A DNA stretch of 32,613 bases from Burkholderiales bacterium (GCA_947463885.1 CANHUQ010000008.1:1-32613); one strand, 5' to 3'. Shown: positions 7,669-16,896, numbered from the stretch's first letter. Made by a program: numbers and translations. The notes: generated by a model not told the origin, from the letters alone.

Positions 7669-9384
7669 ATGAACGACCCGCGCGACCTGCCTGCTGCTGT
7701 GCCCTCTGCCGGGAGTCCGAGCCCCGATCCGCTCGTACGCCACTTCAGGCAGATCCTGATGTGGCCCCTGCAGCTGATGCCGATCGAGGGTCTGGACGGG
7801 GAAGTGCCCCGCCACTGGGAATATCTTGATCGCTGCCCGGGCCTCAACGCCTGGGCCGAACTGGCCGATGAGTTCACGGTCGACCCGGCTGAATTCCAGG
7901 AGCGCCATTACCGGGAGTTCGCGACCTTTCTGCCCCATGTGCAGCGGTTTTTGTACGGTCAGGCGCAGTCGGTGGCCGGGCAGGTGGGCTATGGCGAGTC
8001 GCCCATCCGTATATTTCGCCGCGCCGATGTGGCGGCCTGCCGGATGCGCTTTGCCGACGGCGGCACGGTCGACTTCCATGTCCAGCATATCGATCTGTAC
8101 TTCTTTTTCGATATCGACATCGTCATGCTGGTGGTCGAAATCGATGCCGACGACCTGCCGTTGTCCCGCGCGCAGGAGGTGTTGTACCGCTTCGGACGAG
8201 CCTCGCCCGCCGGCTGGAACCCCGATGGCTCGGCACAGGCCTGCCTGCGCGGCTGCGAGTGGATCGGCCATGACGGGCAGGTGCTCGCCTGCTCTGACCT
8301 GGATGATCGGGCAGCCTACCTGCGCTATACCGGAAGCCACCGCGCACAGAACGTGGCGGCGCACTGGCGCTTTCTGCTCGAGCCCATGGTGTTGCACCAC
8401 TCCGAGCATGCTGGGCCGCTGCGCTATCGGCAGATCGAATACCACCGCATCCCCAAGCTGACCTACCTGTCGCTGGACGACCCGTTCGCGCTGTCCGAGA
8501 CCGATTTCGTGCGGCTGACGCTGGCCACCCGCGCCGAGCCCGGTCTGCCGCTGCCGCACTCGGCCGGCACGATCGACGAGGTCACGCGCACGATGTTCTA
8601 CGACCGGTTCTGGAACCCGGACCTGCGCGATGTGCGGGCCTCGATGCGCGTGACCTGCAACGGCCATGCGATGGCCATGGTGGGCTCTTCACGGCATGCG
8701 CTGTTTACCGATCCGCAGGCCGGCCTGCTTGGGCAGTTTCGGCATCAGTACTTTCTGGTCGGCCTGATCGCCCACTTTCACAAGGCGTCCTTGCTGAGCG
8801 TGTCGGATCAGCTGCTCTCCACCGTGTCCCTGCTCGACGTCGACGATCGCAGCTCGGCCAGGCAGTTTCGGACCAGCATCCGCAGCATCCGCGAAGCCTT
8901 CCTACGCTTTAACCACCGTTACTGGTTCCACGAGGTGTCCAACCAGAGCATGGCCCGTGACCTCTTCGAGCTCTGGCGCACCCATCTGCGCACCGAGGTG
9001 CTGTTCAAGGAGCTTCGCGAAGAGATCCTCGACATGGGCCAGTACCTGGACAGCGACGACGCCCGTCAGCACGGCGATGCGGTCCTGCGCCTGACCGTGG
9101 TCACCATCCTGGGCCTGATCGGCACCATTGCCACCGGTTTTATGGGGATGAACCTGATCGACGAGGCCGACAACCCTCTGCTGGTCAAGATCGGCTATTT
9201 CGCCGCCGTCCTGCTGCCCACGCTGGCGCTCACCATGCTGACGGTGCGCTATTCCAAGGCCTTGTCCGAGCTCCTGGATGCGGTGGCGGACGATTCGCGC
9301 CGGGGCTGGAGCCAGCGCTGGCGCACCCTGCGTGAGATCGTGGCCGGTCGGCGCCGACGTCCTCCGGGGCTGCCGCGCGGCTGA
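7669..9384 (+). CDS. CorA-like divalent-cation transporter family protein with long N-terminal domain
   Basis: A 571-residue protein with the CorA layout: a large cytoplasmic domain, a helical stalk (about residues 390-470, RTSIRSIREAFLRFNHRYWF region) and two C-terminal membrane segments (about 474-495 and 508-526). The first ends with FMGMN, so the pore-signature GMN is present at 493-495. Classical CorA proteins have about 320-370 residues and an MPE-type loop after GMN; here the protein is much longer and the loop reads LIDEADNP. It probably moves Mg2+ or another divalent ion across the inner membrane. It starts 27 bases after the thioredoxin-fold gene, so it might be co-transcribed, and it precedes the Pho box of pstS. 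The substrate cannot be read from the sequence. Confidence 0.75.
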   Translation: MNDPRDLPAAVPSAGSPSPDPLVRHFRQILMWPLQLMPIEGLDGEVPRHWEYLDRCPGLNAWAELADEFTVDPAEFQERHYREFATFLPHVQRFLYGQAQSVAGQVGYGESPIRIFRRADVAACRMRFADGGTVDFHVQHIDLYFFFDIDIVMLVVEIDADDLPLSRAQEVLYRFGRASPAGWNPDGSAQACLRGCEWIGHDGQVLACSDLDDRAAYLRYTGSHRAQNVAAHWRFLLEPMVLHHSEHAGPLRYRQIEYHRIPKLTYLSLDDPFALSETDFVRLTLATRAEPGLPLPHSAGTIDEVTRTMFYDRFWNPDLRDVRASMRVTCNGHAMAMVGSSRHALFTDPQAGLLGQFRHQYFLVGLIAHFHKASLLSVSDQLLSTVSLLDVDDRSSARQFRTSIRSIREAFLRFNHRYWFHEVSNQSMARDLFELWRTHLRTEVLFKELREEILDMGQYLDSDDARQHGDAVLRLTVVTILGLIGTIATGFMGMNLIDEADNPLLVKIGYFAAVLLPTLALTMLTVRYSKALSELLDAVADDSRRGWSQRWRTLREIVAGRRRRPPGLPRG

Positions 9385-9417
9385 CTCCGACGCCCCGTAC
9401 CCTGACGCCGGCTGATG

Positions 9418-9435
9418 CTGTCATGTGGCTGACAT
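9418..9435 (+). promoter_or_regulatory. PhoB box upstream of pstS
   Basis: CTGTCAT-GTGG-CTGACAT: two 7-base half-sites with a 4-base spacer, one mismatch to the classical CTGTCAT direct repeat. It lies 97 bases before the pstS ATG, where PhoB~P would replace the -35 element. No clear -10 was found behind it. Confidence 0.82.
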
Positions 9436-9532
9436 ATTCGGCCGGCAACCTTCGCGGGCCTGTTTCAACTGCCCGCTGAGTTGAGCGTGTCTGCCGCGCT
9501 CTGATCGGGCTCCTCCTCAGGACCAAGAGACC

Positions 9533-10582
9533 ATGAATTTCCTCATCCGCAAGCTGGCGGGCGTAGCGCTCGTCTCCATCGTCACCCTCGCCGCAACCGC
9601 CTCCGTGCGCGCTCAGGACATCACCGGGGCCGGCGCATCCTTCCCGGCGCCGATCTATGCCAAATGGGCGGAAGCCTACAAAGCGGCCACCGGTGCCCAG
9701 CTGAATTACCAGGCCATCGGGTCCGGCGGTGGCGTCAAGCAGATCACCGCCAAGACGGTCGATTTCGGTGCTTCGGACGACCCCATGTCCGGCGAAGATC
9801 TGACCAAGAACGGATTGCTGCAGTTTCCCGCAGTGATCGGCGGGGTCGTGGCAGTGTTCAACGTTCCCGGCGTGGCCGCGAACCAGTTGCTCCTCGACGG
9901 CGCCGTGCTCGGCGAGATTTTCCGAGGCGCCATCAAGACTTGGAACGATCCGGCCATCATTAAATTGAATCCGACCGCCAAGCTGCCCGATACGGCCATC
10001 ACGCTGGTCTATCGCTCTGATTCTTCGGGTACCACCGCCGTCTTTACCGACTACCTCTCCCAGACCAACGCGGCCTTTAAGAAATCACCCGGTGAAGGCA
10101 AGACCGTGAACTGGCCCGCTGGTGTGGGCGGGCGGGGCAACGCCGGCGTAGCCGCCAACGTGTCCAAGATTGCCGGCTCGATCGGTTACGTCGAGTACGC
10201 CTTTGCCAAGCAGAACAAGATTTCGTATGCCGCCATGATCAATCGTGATGGCAAGCGCGTCGAGGCCGACGACCTGACCTTTGCAGCAGCCGCCGACAAG
10301 GCCGACTGGAATTCGGCGCCCGGCTTTGGGGCGAATCTGAACAATCTGCCGGGTGAGAAAGCCTGGCCGATCACCTCGGCATCGTTCATCCTGATGCACA
10401 AGGCCGCCACCGATCCGAAGCGTTCGGCCGAAGCCCTCAAGTTCTTCAAGTGGGCACTCAGCAACGGTCAAAAGCTCGCTGTTGACCTCGACTATGTGCC
10501 CCTGCCGGCGTCGGTAGTCAGACAGGTAGAAGGCTCCTGGAGAGACATCAAGGATGCCTCTGGCAAGGCAGTGCTGAACTGA
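9533..10582 (+). CDS. pstS: Phosphate ABC transporter, periplasmic phosphate-binding protein
   Basis: A 349-residue PstS. It has a Sec signal peptide with cleavage after VRA (residue 27), followed by the typical mature start [33 protein letters not shown] and the phosphate-binding-loop signature [15 protein letters not shown]. It captures inorganic phosphate in the periplasm for PstCAB. First gene of pstSCAB-phoU; a PhoB box lies 97 bases upstream, so expression should rise on phosphate starvation. The purine-rich AAGAGA just before ATG 9533 serves as a modest ribosome site. Confidence 0.97.
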   Translation: MNFLIRKLAGVALVSIVTLAATASVRAQDITGAGASFPAPIYAKWAEAYKAATGAQLNYQAIGSGGGVKQITAKTVDFGASDDPMSGEDLTKNGLLQFPAVIGGVVAVFNVPGVAANQLLLDGAVLGEIFRGAIKTWNDPAIIKLNPTAKLPDTAITLVYRSDSSGTTAVFTDYLSQTNAAFKKSPGEGKTVNWPAGVGGRGNAGVAANVSKIAGSIGYVEYAFAKQNKISYAAMINRDGKRVEADDLTFAAAADKADWNSAPGFGANLNNLPGEKAWPITSASFILMHKAATDPKRSAEALKFFKWALSNGQKLAVDLDYVPLPASVVRQVEGSWRDIKDASGKAVLN

Positions 10583-10601
10583 CCTCGGGAATGCCCTCCC
10601 C

Positions 10602-11597
10602 ATGCCCCCGCCCGCGAACGCAGTGATGCCCCACGCACCGGCTTCGCAGCCCGGTGCCGGATTTGATCCGGCACTCGCGCAGCGGGTGGCCACTTTCTCG
10701 GCCCAAGATCGCTGGTTCGAACGTCTGACGCTTCTCTTTGCGGCGCTCGTGCTGCTGGGTATGGCGGGCATCCTGACCTCGCTGCTGATCGAAGCGGCAC
10801 CGGCCTTAAAAAAGTTTGGGCTGGAGTTCCTTGTCGGCACCACCTGGAGCCCGTCCGAAGATATCTACGGTGCCGTGATCGCCATCGTCGGCACCGTGGT
10901 CACTTCACTGATCGCCATGTTGCTGGCGGTGCCGCTCAGTTTTGGCATTGCCTTCTTTTTGACCGAGACCTGCCCGATGTCCCTGCGCCGCCCGCTGGGC
11001 ACGGCGATCGAACTGCTGGCGGGTGTGCCCTCGATCATTTACGGGATATGGGGGTTGTTTGTTCTGGCGCCCCTGCTGCAAAAGTATGTGCAACCGCTGT
11101 TGTCGGCTACAGGCTTGCCTTTGTTTTCAGGCCCCCCCTTGGGCGTCGGCGTCTTCACGGCGGGGTTGGTGCTCGCGCTGATGGTGGTCCCCTTCATCGC
11201 CTCAGTGATGCGTGACGTCTTCGAGACCGTACCGCCGGTGCTCAAGGAATCAGCCTACGGGATCGGTTGCACCACCTGGGAAGTGATGCGCAACGTCGTG
11301 CTGCCTTACACCCAGGTAGGCGTAATCGGCGGCATCATGCTCGGTCTGGGCCGGGCACTGGGCGAGACCATGGCGGTCACGTTTGTGATCGGCAATGCCA
11401 ACCGGTTGTCGACCAGCTTGTTTGCGCCCGGTAATTCAATCGCTTCGACGCTGGCCAACGAATTTGCCGAAGCCGACCCTGTTCTGCATGTCCCTGCACT
11501 CTTTGCGCTGGGTCTGTTGCTGTTCTTCATCACTGCGGTGGTGCTGGCCCTGGCGAAGTGGTTGACCGCGCGCAGTGTGCGCAAGACCGGGTCCTGA
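10602..11597 (+). CDS. pstC: Phosphate ABC transporter permease PstC
   Basis: A 331-residue inner-membrane permease, one of the two channel subunits of the phosphate importer. After a Pro/Ala-rich cytoplasmic N-terminus (about 45 residues) come six predicted membrane segments. The binding-protein-dependent transport signature is seen at [38 protein letters not shown], where the EAA-like loop contacts PstB. The start ATG 10602 lies 19 bases after the pstS stop; ATG 10626 is an alternative. The gene is in the pst operon between pstS and pstA. Confidence 0.96.
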   Translation: MPPPANAVMPHAPASQPGAGFDPALAQRVATFSAQDRWFERLTLLFAALVLLGMAGILTSLLIEAAPALKKFGLEFLVGTTWSPSEDIYGAVIAIVGTVVTSLIAMLLAVPLSFGIAFFLTETCPMSLRRPLGTAIELLAGVPSIIYGIWGLFVLAPLLQKYVQPLLSATGLPLFSGPPLGVGVFTAGLVLALMVVPFIASVMRDVFETVPPVLKESAYGIGCTTWEVMRNVVLPYTQVGVIGGIMLGLGRALGETMAVTFVIGNANRLSTSLFAPGNSIASTLANEFAEADPVLHVPALFALGLLLFFITAVVLALAKWLTARSVRKTGS

Positions 11598-11664
11598 ACG
11601 TGGCGCCCCCAGCCGGCGTGGCGACCTTCGTCTATTGCAGACACCCTGAGACGAGCCTGCTGCC

Positions 11665-12543
11665 GTGAGCGTTGCCCCGATGAACCGATCCTTTGACAAT
11701 TCGCTCTACAACCGGCGCAAGCTGACCAATGCGGTGGGCCTCACGCTCGCTGCCCTGTCGATGGTCCTGGGGTTAGCCGGACTGCTCTGGATCCTGTGGA
11801 CACTGGCTGTCAATGGCCTGCCTGCGCTGCTGAGTGCAGACTTCTTCACCAAGAGCACGCCCGCACCGGGTTCCGAAGGCGGTGGCATGGCCAATGCCAT
11901 CGTGGGCAGTCTCATGATCGTGGGCTTTGCAACCCTGGTTTCCACGCCAATTGGCATTCTGGCCGGCATTTATCTGTCGGAATTCGGTAAGACATCCCGC
12001 TTTGCGCAGGTCACCCGCTTTGTGGTGGATATCATGCTGTCGGCGCCCTCCATTGTGGTGGGTCTATTTGTATTCGCCATTGCTGTGGCCACGGTCAAGC
12101 ATTTCTCGGGTTGGGCCGGCTCGCTCGCCTTGTCCCTGATTGCCATTCCGGTGGTGGTGCGCACCACCGAAAACATGCTGGCGCTGGTGCCTGGCAGCTT
12201 GCGCGAAGCGGCGTTTGCGCTGGGCGCACCCCGATGGAAGGTCAGTCTGTCAGTCACCCTGCGGGCGGTGCGGGGTGGGGTTGTGACCGGTGTGCTGCTC
12301 GCGGTGGCCCGCATGATCGGCGAGACCGCGCCTCTGCTGTTCACGGCGCTCAATAATCAGTTCTTCAGCACCGACATGTCACGCCCGATGGCCAACCTGC
12401 CTGTGGTGATCTATAACTTTGCCATGAGCCCTTACGAGGATTGGCAACGTTTGGCATGGGGCGGTGCCGCGCTGATCGCATTGGTCGTATTGACTATTAA
12501 TATCGTTGCCCGCGTCCTCTTTCGCAGCAAGGCTCAGGCCTGA
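11665..12543 (+). CDS. pstA: Phosphate ABC transporter permease PstA
   Basis: A 292-residue permease with about six membrane segments, the partner of PstC. Recognised by NRRKLTN near the N-terminus, the [36 protein letters not shown] region and the transporter loop [15 protein letters not shown], followed by [15 protein letters not shown]. The GTG at 11665 is taken as start, with GAGACGAG upstream; ATG 11680, giving [14 protein letters not shown], is an equally good alternative. It is separated from pstC by 67 bases without a visible terminator and followed 26 bases later by pstB. Confidence 0.95.
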   Translation: MSVAPMNRSFDNSLYNRRKLTNAVGLTLAALSMVLGLAGLLWILWTLAVNGLPALLSADFFTKSTPAPGSEGGGMANAIVGSLMIVGFATLVSTPIGILAGIYLSEFGKTSRFAQVTRFVVDIMLSAPSIVVGLFVFAIAVATVKHFSGWAGSLALSLIAIPVVVRTTENMLALVPGSLREAAFALGAPRWKVSLSVTLRAVRGGVVTGVLLAVARMIGETAPLLFTALNNQFFSTDMSRPMANLPVVIYNFAMSPYEDWQRLAWGGAALIALVVLTINIVARVLFRSKAQA

Positions 12544-12569
12544 ACCCATACGCATACCCAGGGACTTCC

Positions 12570-13421
12570 ATGGATTCGATCTCACTTGATCAGGCCGCAC
12601 CTGGCCGCAGCTTCACGGCCGCCTCCCAGGCCTTTGCCCAAGCGTCCCGATCGGCGAGCACCGAGATGGAGCCTGCCTTGCAGGTGCGCAACCTCAACTT
12701 CTACTACGGCAAGTTCCAGGGCATTAAGAATGTGTCGATGGACATCGCGCGCGGCAAGGTGACCGCCTTCATCGGCCCGTCCGGCTGTGGCAAGTCCACC
12801 TTGCTGCGCACCTTCAATCGCATGTACGACCTGTACCCTGGTCAGCGCGCAGAGGGCGAAATCCTGCTCAATGGTCGTAACGTGTTGGCTAAGGATCAGG
12901 ACGTCAATCTGTTGCGGGCCAAGGTCGGCATGGTGTTTCAGAAGCCCACACCGTTTCCGATGACCATCTTCGAAAACATTGCGTTCGGCGTACGGTTGTA
13001 CGAAAAGCTCGGCCCCCGCGAGATGGCGGATCGGGTGGAGTGGTCGTTGCGCAAGGCGGCTCTGTGGGACGAAGTGAAAGATAAGCTCCAGCAAAATGGC
13101 TTATCGCTCTCCGGTGGCCAACAGCAGCGGCTGTGCATTGCCCGCACCGTGGCGGTCAAACCGGAAGTGGTGTTGCTCGATGAGCCCACCAGCGCGCTGG
13201 ACCCGATCTCCACCGCCAAGATCGAGGAGCTGATTGCTGAGCTCAAGACCGACTACACCATTGCGATCGTTACGCATAACATGCAGCAGGCTGCCCGCAT
13301 TTCTGACTTCACGGCCTACATGTATCTGGGTGAACTGATCGAGTTTGGCGATACCAACCGAATCTTCATCAAACCCGCAAAGAAGGCGACCGAGGACTAC
13401 ATCACCGGCCGTTTCGGCTGA
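12570..13421 (+). CDS. pstB: Phosphate ABC transporter ATP-binding protein PstB
   Basis: A 283-residue ATPase that powers PstCA. Walker [10 protein letters not shown] at 69-77, Q-loop in [10 protein letters not shown] (Gln124), signature LSGGQQQR at 180-187, Walker B VLLDEP at 201-206 and a switch His in VTHNMQQA are all present. The first ~33 residues form an Ala/Ser-rich extension before [15 protein letters not shown]; most PstB proteins (about 250-260 residues) lack it. AGGGA at 12560-12564 supports the ATG at 12570; Met33 would give the usual length. Confidence 0.97.
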   Translation: MDSISLDQAAPGRSFTAASQAFAQASRSASTEMEPALQVRNLNFYYGKFQGIKNVSMDIARGKVTAFIGPSGCGKSTLLRTFNRMYDLYPGQRAEGEILLNGRNVLAKDQDVNLLRAKVGMVFQKPTPFPMTIFENIAFGVRLYEKLGPREMADRVEWSLRKAALWDEVKDKLQQNGLSLSGGQQQRLCIARTVAVKPEVVLLDEPTSALDPISTAKIEELIAELKTDYTIAIVTHNMQQAARISDFTAYMYLGELIEFGDTNRIFIKPAKKATEDYITGRFG

Positions 13422-13455
13422 TAGCGGGCAGGCCTCACACCATCGCGAGCCTTTT

Positions 13456-14151
13456 ATGACCGACCATACCTTCAAGCAATTCGATACTGATATCGATGCC
13501 ATGCGCAGCGCCTTCACCACGATGGGCGGGCTGGTTGAGCGTCAGGTGATTCGCGCCATCGACGCCGTGCGCCATGGCGATCTGCGGCTGGCCGCGCAGG
13601 TGATGGTCGACGAGCGACAGGTCAATCAGTTCCATATCGAATCAGACTTGCGCTGCAATCAGGTGATCGCGCGGCGCCAGCCGATTGCAGTCGATCTGCG
13701 CGAGATCATCGCTATTTTGCACAGCGTCAACGACCTCGAGCGCATCGGCGATGAGGCCAAGAAAATAGCGCTCAAGGCGCAGATTTTCTCCAGCCGTGCC
13801 ATGCCGATCCCCTTCGAGCCCATCATGTCGATGGCCGATCTTGCCGTCGACATGCTGCGCAGCGCAATCGATGCCTTCATGCGCCAGGACGCCGCAGCGG
13901 CCGAGCTGATGACCGAGCGCGACCGCGAGGTCGATAGCTTGCGTGACGACATGATCAAGGCACTGGTCGCCCGCATGAGCACTGACGCGGCGACCGTGCA
14001 GGAGTCGCTCGCGCTGGTCTTCGTCGTGCAATCCATTGAGCGAATTGGCGATCACGCCAAGAACATCGCTGAATACGTGGTCAACGTGGTGTCGGGCGTG
14101 GACCCGCGCCATGCGCAAGGCCGTTTAGCGGCTGAAGTACGGCCGGTTTGA
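13456..14151 (+). CDS. phoU: Phosphate-signalling regulator PhoU
   Basis: A 231-residue all-helical protein of two repeated three-helix bundles, each with the metal-cluster motif: ERIGDEAKKI at 95-104 and ERIGDHAKNI at 195-204. PhoU relays the state of the Pst transporter to PhoR and keeps the Pho regulon off when phosphate is plentiful. The start is ATG 13456, 34 bases after pstB; the frame is open upstream into pstB but only the part from here resembles PhoU. It is the last gene of the pst operon. No intrinsic terminator was found in the following 187 bases. Confidence 0.96.
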   Translation: MTDHTFKQFDTDIDAMRSAFTTMGGLVERQVIRAIDAVRHGDLRLAAQVMVDERQVNQFHIESDLRCNQVIARRQPIAVDLREIIAILHSVNDLERIGDEAKKIALKAQIFSSRAMPIPFEPIMSMADLAVDMLRSAIDAFMRQDAAAAELMTERDREVDSLRDDMIKALVARMSTDAATVQESLALVFVVQSIERIGDHAKNIAEYVVNVVSGVDPRHAQGRLAAEVRPV

Positions 14152-14265
14152 CCACGCGTCACGCCCCCGGGTAGCGGTTGGGGATCATGCAGGGGCCTGC
14201 GAAGGGGGCACCTGTGAGGGCAGGGCCACTTGGTCGGTGGGAGTCTGCCCCGTTCAGCTAAGGCA

Positions 14266-14293
14266 TTGAGGGCCTGCACAGACGGGATATACG
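14266..14293 (+). promoter_or_regulatory. Possible sigma-70 promoter for the small exported protein gene
   Basis: TTGAGG (14266-14271) and TATACG (14288-14293) are 16 bases apart, about 45 bases before the GTG start at 14339. It lies in the 187-base phoU-to-14339 gap, in which nothing else was seen. Confidence 0.4.
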
Positions 14294-14338
14294 GGGGCAT
14301 CAGGATCAGGCGCTGCCTGTGCGCTTGAAAGGACCCTC

Positions 14339-14740
14339 GTGAAGCCAGCTGTTGCAATGCTGCTCGTCTTGGCAGCTGGGTCCGCTCATGCGCAAAGCGT
14401 GCTGGTGCATGGGCCCAGCTATCATTCCAACGGTGCGACCAACGCCCGTACCTTCGGCCTGGGGTATGCGTTTGGCAACGGCTTCAGCGTAGGCGCTTAT
14501 CGCAACAGCGAAGGCAGCACCAGCGTCTATGGCAGCTGGACCTGGACCCTGTTGCCTTACCTCGACTTGCATGCCGTGCTGGCGACCGGCTATTCACGCG
14601 GACCACTGGCGCCTGGGGTGTTGTTGGACCTGAACGTGCCTATTGCCGACGTATGGCGTGTGCATCTCATGGCGTCCCCCACGTACGACTCCGATAAGGT
14701 CGGGATCATGTTGCATGCTGCGGTGAGCCTGCGACTTTGA
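14339..14740 (+). CDS. Small exported protein, possible beta-barrel, unknown function
   Basis: A 133-residue protein that was not recognised. It starts with GTG at 14339 with a strong GAAAGGA (14327-14333) five bases upstream. Residues 1-19 (MKPAVAMLLVLAAGSAHAQ) are a clear Sec signal peptide. The mature part is Gly/Tyr/Ser-rich with alternating hydrophobic residues (RTFGLGYAFGNGFSVGAYR, VYGSWTWTLLPYLDLHAVLATGY), suggesting beta-strands of a small periplasmic or outer-membrane barrel. The C-terminus VSLRL lacks the aromatic end residue usual for outer-membrane proteins. It stands alone between the pst operon and a tRNA gene, with its own possible promoter. Confidence 0.7.
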   Translation: MKPAVAMLLVLAAGSAHAQSVLVHGPSYHSNGATNARTFGLGYAFGNGFSVGAYRNSEGSTSVYGSWTWTLLPYLDLHAVLATGYSRGPLAPGVLLDLNVPIADVWRVHLMASPTYDSDKVGIMLHAAVSLRL

Positions 14741-14752
14741 GCCTGCGACTTT
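14724..14752. repeat. 14-base tandem duplication across a stop codon
   Basis: TGAGCCTGCGACTT occurs twice back to back (14724-14737 and 14738-14751, with a further T). The stop codon TGA at 14738-14740 is the start of the second copy, so the duplication lies exactly over the 3' end of the small exported protein gene. Confidence 0.75.
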
Positions 14753-14786
14753 TGACCCGGCGTCGCGGCAAACGGTCCGGCTGCGG

Positions 14787-14792
14787 TATGCT
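14787..14792 (+). promoter_or_regulatory. Possible -10 element of the tRNA-Leu gene
   Basis: TATGCT followed by a GC-rich CGCGTC, about 18 bases before the tRNA. A GC-rich discriminator is typical of stringently controlled stable-RNA promoters. No good -35 is seen at 17 bases. Confidence 0.35.
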
Positions 14793-14809
14793 CGCGTCTG
14801 CTCTCCCCG

Positions 14810-14895
14810 GCCGGGGTGGTGAAATGGTAGACACAGGGGACTCAAAATCCCCCGGTAGCGATACCGTGAGGGTTCGAATCCCTCTCCCGGCACCA
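14810..14895 (+). tRNA. tRNA-Leu, anticodon CAA
   Basis: An 86-base gene with a 7-base-pair acceptor stem (GCCGGGG with TCCCGGC, last pair G-U), D-arm with TGGTGAAATGGTAGACAC, anticodon stem GGGGA/TCCCC around loop CTCAAAA (anticodon CAA, reading UUG), a long class II variable arm (GGTAGCGATACC) and T-arm with GGTTCGAATCC. The CCA end is encoded (14893-14895). The long variable arm and the anticodon both give leucine. No integrated element or repeated att site is seen next to it. Confidence 0.97.
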
Positions 14896-14966
14896 TCGGA
14901 AGTGCGTCTGTCACGGCGTGGTCTTGCCCTTGTGTGCGGGCTGCAACCGCTGACTTGGTAAAGCCT

Positions 14967-15914
14967 TCACCGGTCGGTGCGAATCACCCATCCGGCCATC
15001 GTGAATACCGCGAGCGCGACCCCGCCGGCCAGAATTCCGACCACCCCATTCAGCAGCGGCTCGTGGAGCGCACCAAGCGCCGACAAGGCGACTGGCAGGC
15101 TGTGCAGTGTTTCGCCCAAGTGCTCCAGCGCGTGATGCAGGGCGGGTACGCCGTGCACCAGGATGCCTCCGCCGACCAGGAACATCGCAATCGTGCCAGC
15201 GACCGACAACCCTCTCATCAGCCACGGTGCGCCTAAGACCATCCAGCGACCCACTGACCGAACGATGCGATCGCTGTGCCCTGTACCTGGACGCGCGCTC
15301 AGATGCAGTCCAACGTCATCCAGTTTGACGATGCCGGCGACCAGTCCGTACACACCGACCGTCATGAGCAGGGCGACCGTGCTCAGCACGAGGATTCGCA
15401 TCGGTAGATCAGCCGACCCCAGTGTGCCCAGCGCAATCACGATGATCTCGGCAGACAAGATGAAGTCGGTGCGAATGGCGCCCGCGATCTTGTCACGCTC
15501 GAATGCGTTCAGATCGATGACGGGATCGGCTACGGCCGAGTGGATCCGCTCATGCTCGGCATGGGCTTGCGACGAGCCCACCATCCACTTGTGGGCGAGT
15601 TTCTCCATGCCTTCGAAACAGAGATACAGCCCACCCGCCATCAACAGTGGCGTCACAGCTGCCGGCCACAACAAGCTGATCGCGATGGCAGCAGGCACCA
15701 GGATCAGCTTGTTGCGAAATGAGCCCTTGGCAACGGCCCACACCACCTTCAATTCCCGGTCGGCTGCAACACCGGAGACCTGTTGAGCGTTGAGCGCGAG
15801 GTCATCGCCGAGCACGCCGGCTGTCTTGCCAGCAGCCACTTTGGTCATCGTGGCCACGTCGTCGAGCATCGATGCGATGTCGTCGAGGAGGCTGAACAAG
15901 CTTGAAAATGCCAT
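14967..15914 (-). CDS. DUF808 family inner-membrane protein
   Basis: A 315-residue protein of the DUF808/YedI family, recognised from LFSLLDDIASMLDDVATMTKVAAGKTAGVLGDDLALNAQQVSG at the N-terminus and the GLYLCFEGMEKLAHK motif about 100 residues in. About seven hydrophobic segments are visible. The function of the family is unknown. The gene is divergent from the tupA-like gene (83-base gap) and ends 71 bases from the tRNA. Confidence 0.88.
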   Translation of the reverse strand: MAFSSLFSLLDDIASMLDDVATMTKVAAGKTAGVLGDDLALNAQQVSGVAADRELKVVWAVAKGSFRNKLILVPAAIAISLLWPAAVTPLLMAGGLYLCFEGMEKLAHKWMVGSSQAHAEHERIHSAVADPVIDLNAFERDKIAGAIRTDFILSAEIIVIALGTLGSADLPMRILVLSTVALLMTVGVYGLVAGIVKLDDVGLHLSARPGTGHSDRIVRSVGRWMVLGAPWLMRGLSVAGTIAMFLVGGGILVHGVPALHHALEHLGETLHSLPVALSALGALHEPLLNGVVGILAGGVALAVFTMAGWVIRTDR

Positions 15915-15997
15915 GGGCGGGAGCAGTGGTCCGTTCAGTTCAGGGCGCTATGATGAAGGAGGGCACATACAAAGTCGAAAGCAATCAGGGGTGCGAT

Positions 15998-16825
15998 ATG
16001 CGTGCAGGTTTGATTCGCTGGGTACTGAAGTCGATCCTGGTGGCATGCGTGCTGACCACGGCACATGCTCAGCCGGCTTATATTGTGGTGGCCTCCACCA
16101 CCTCTACCGAGCAGTCGGGTCTGTTCAAGCACTTGTTGCCGGCGTTTACTCGCACCAGTGGCATTGAGGTCAGGGTGGTGGCGGTGGGCACCGGTCAGGC
16201 GCTGGATATCGGACGCCGCGGCGACGCCGACGTGGTCTTCGTGCATGACCGGGTGGCCGAAGACAAGTTCATCGCCGAAGGCTTCGCAACCCGTCGCTAC
16301 GACGTGATGTACAACGACTATGTCATCGTGGGCCCCAAGTCGGACCCCGCCCGGATTGCTGGCTTCAAGGATGCGGGCCAGGCGCTGCAGCGGATTCAGT
16401 CGGCGCAGGTTCCTTTCGTGTCGCGCGCTGACAAGAGCGGCACGCATGCGGCCGAGCTGCGGCTGTGGCGTGAGGCGGGCATCGAGCCTGATCGACTGCG
16501 TGGCGCCTGGTACAAGGAAACCGGCTCAGGGATGGGCCCAGCACTGAACACCGCCGCCGCCATGGGCGCCTATCTGCTGGCTGACCGCGGCACTTGGCTG
16601 AGCTTTCGCAACCGGGGCGACCTGCAGGTGCTGGTCGAAGGGGACAAGCGCCTCTTCAACCCCTACGGCGTGATGGCAGTGGATGCTGCGCGCCACCCCC
16701 ACGTCAAGCGCGAGGCGGCACAGCGTTTCATTGACTGGCTGATCTCTGCGGCTGGCCAGCAGGCCATTGCGGACTTTCGCATTGGCGGGGAGCCGCTCTT
16801 TTTTCCCAACGCGGCGCGCCTGTAG
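15998..16825 (+). CDS. TupA-like tungstate-binding periplasmic protein (orphan)
   Basis: A 275-residue binding protein. ATG 15998 is preceded by CAGGGG about seven bases upstream; earlier in-frame ATGs (15950, 15953) would put 15 odd residues before the signal peptide, so they are less likely. The Sec signal ends at AHA (residue 24). Mature motifs are VASTTSTEQSGLF (32-43), the oxyanion-binding TTS segment of TupA, VGTGQALDIGRRGDADVVFVHD, SRADKSGTHAAE and YKETGSGMGPALN. TupA-type proteins bind tungstate and feed a TupBC permease/ATPase, neither of which is in this window. TATGAT (15949-15954) is a possible -10. Converges with phoR; the placement beside Pho genes does not by itself imply phosphate binding. 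Confidence 0.85.
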   Translation: MRAGLIRWVLKSILVACVLTTAHAQPAYIVVASTTSTEQSGLFKHLLPAFTRTSGIEVRVVAVGTGQALDIGRRGDADVVFVHDRVAEDKFIAEGFATRRYDVMYNDYVIVGPKSDPARIAGFKDAGQALQRIQSAQVPFVSRADKSGTHAAELRLWREAGIEPDRLRGAWYKETGSGMGPALNTAAAMGAYLLADRGTWLSFRNRGDLQVLVEGDKRLFNPYGVMAVDAARHPHVKREAAQRFIDWLISAAGQQAIADFRIGGEPLFFPNAARL

Positions 16826-16896
16826 CACGCCCGGCAGCGTTGCGCCCCAAGCGGTGGGCGGTGTCATCTAACGCGGGTTCGGCGAAGACTCACACA

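Noticed and set aside
7609-8667. 352-codon frame on minus opposite the CorA-like gene
   Set aside because: No motif and no upstream ribosome site; the plus-strand protein has two membrane segments and GMN.
14810-14895. tRNA-Leu as an integration site for a mobile element
   Set aside because: No integrase and no second copy of the tRNA 3' end was found in the window.
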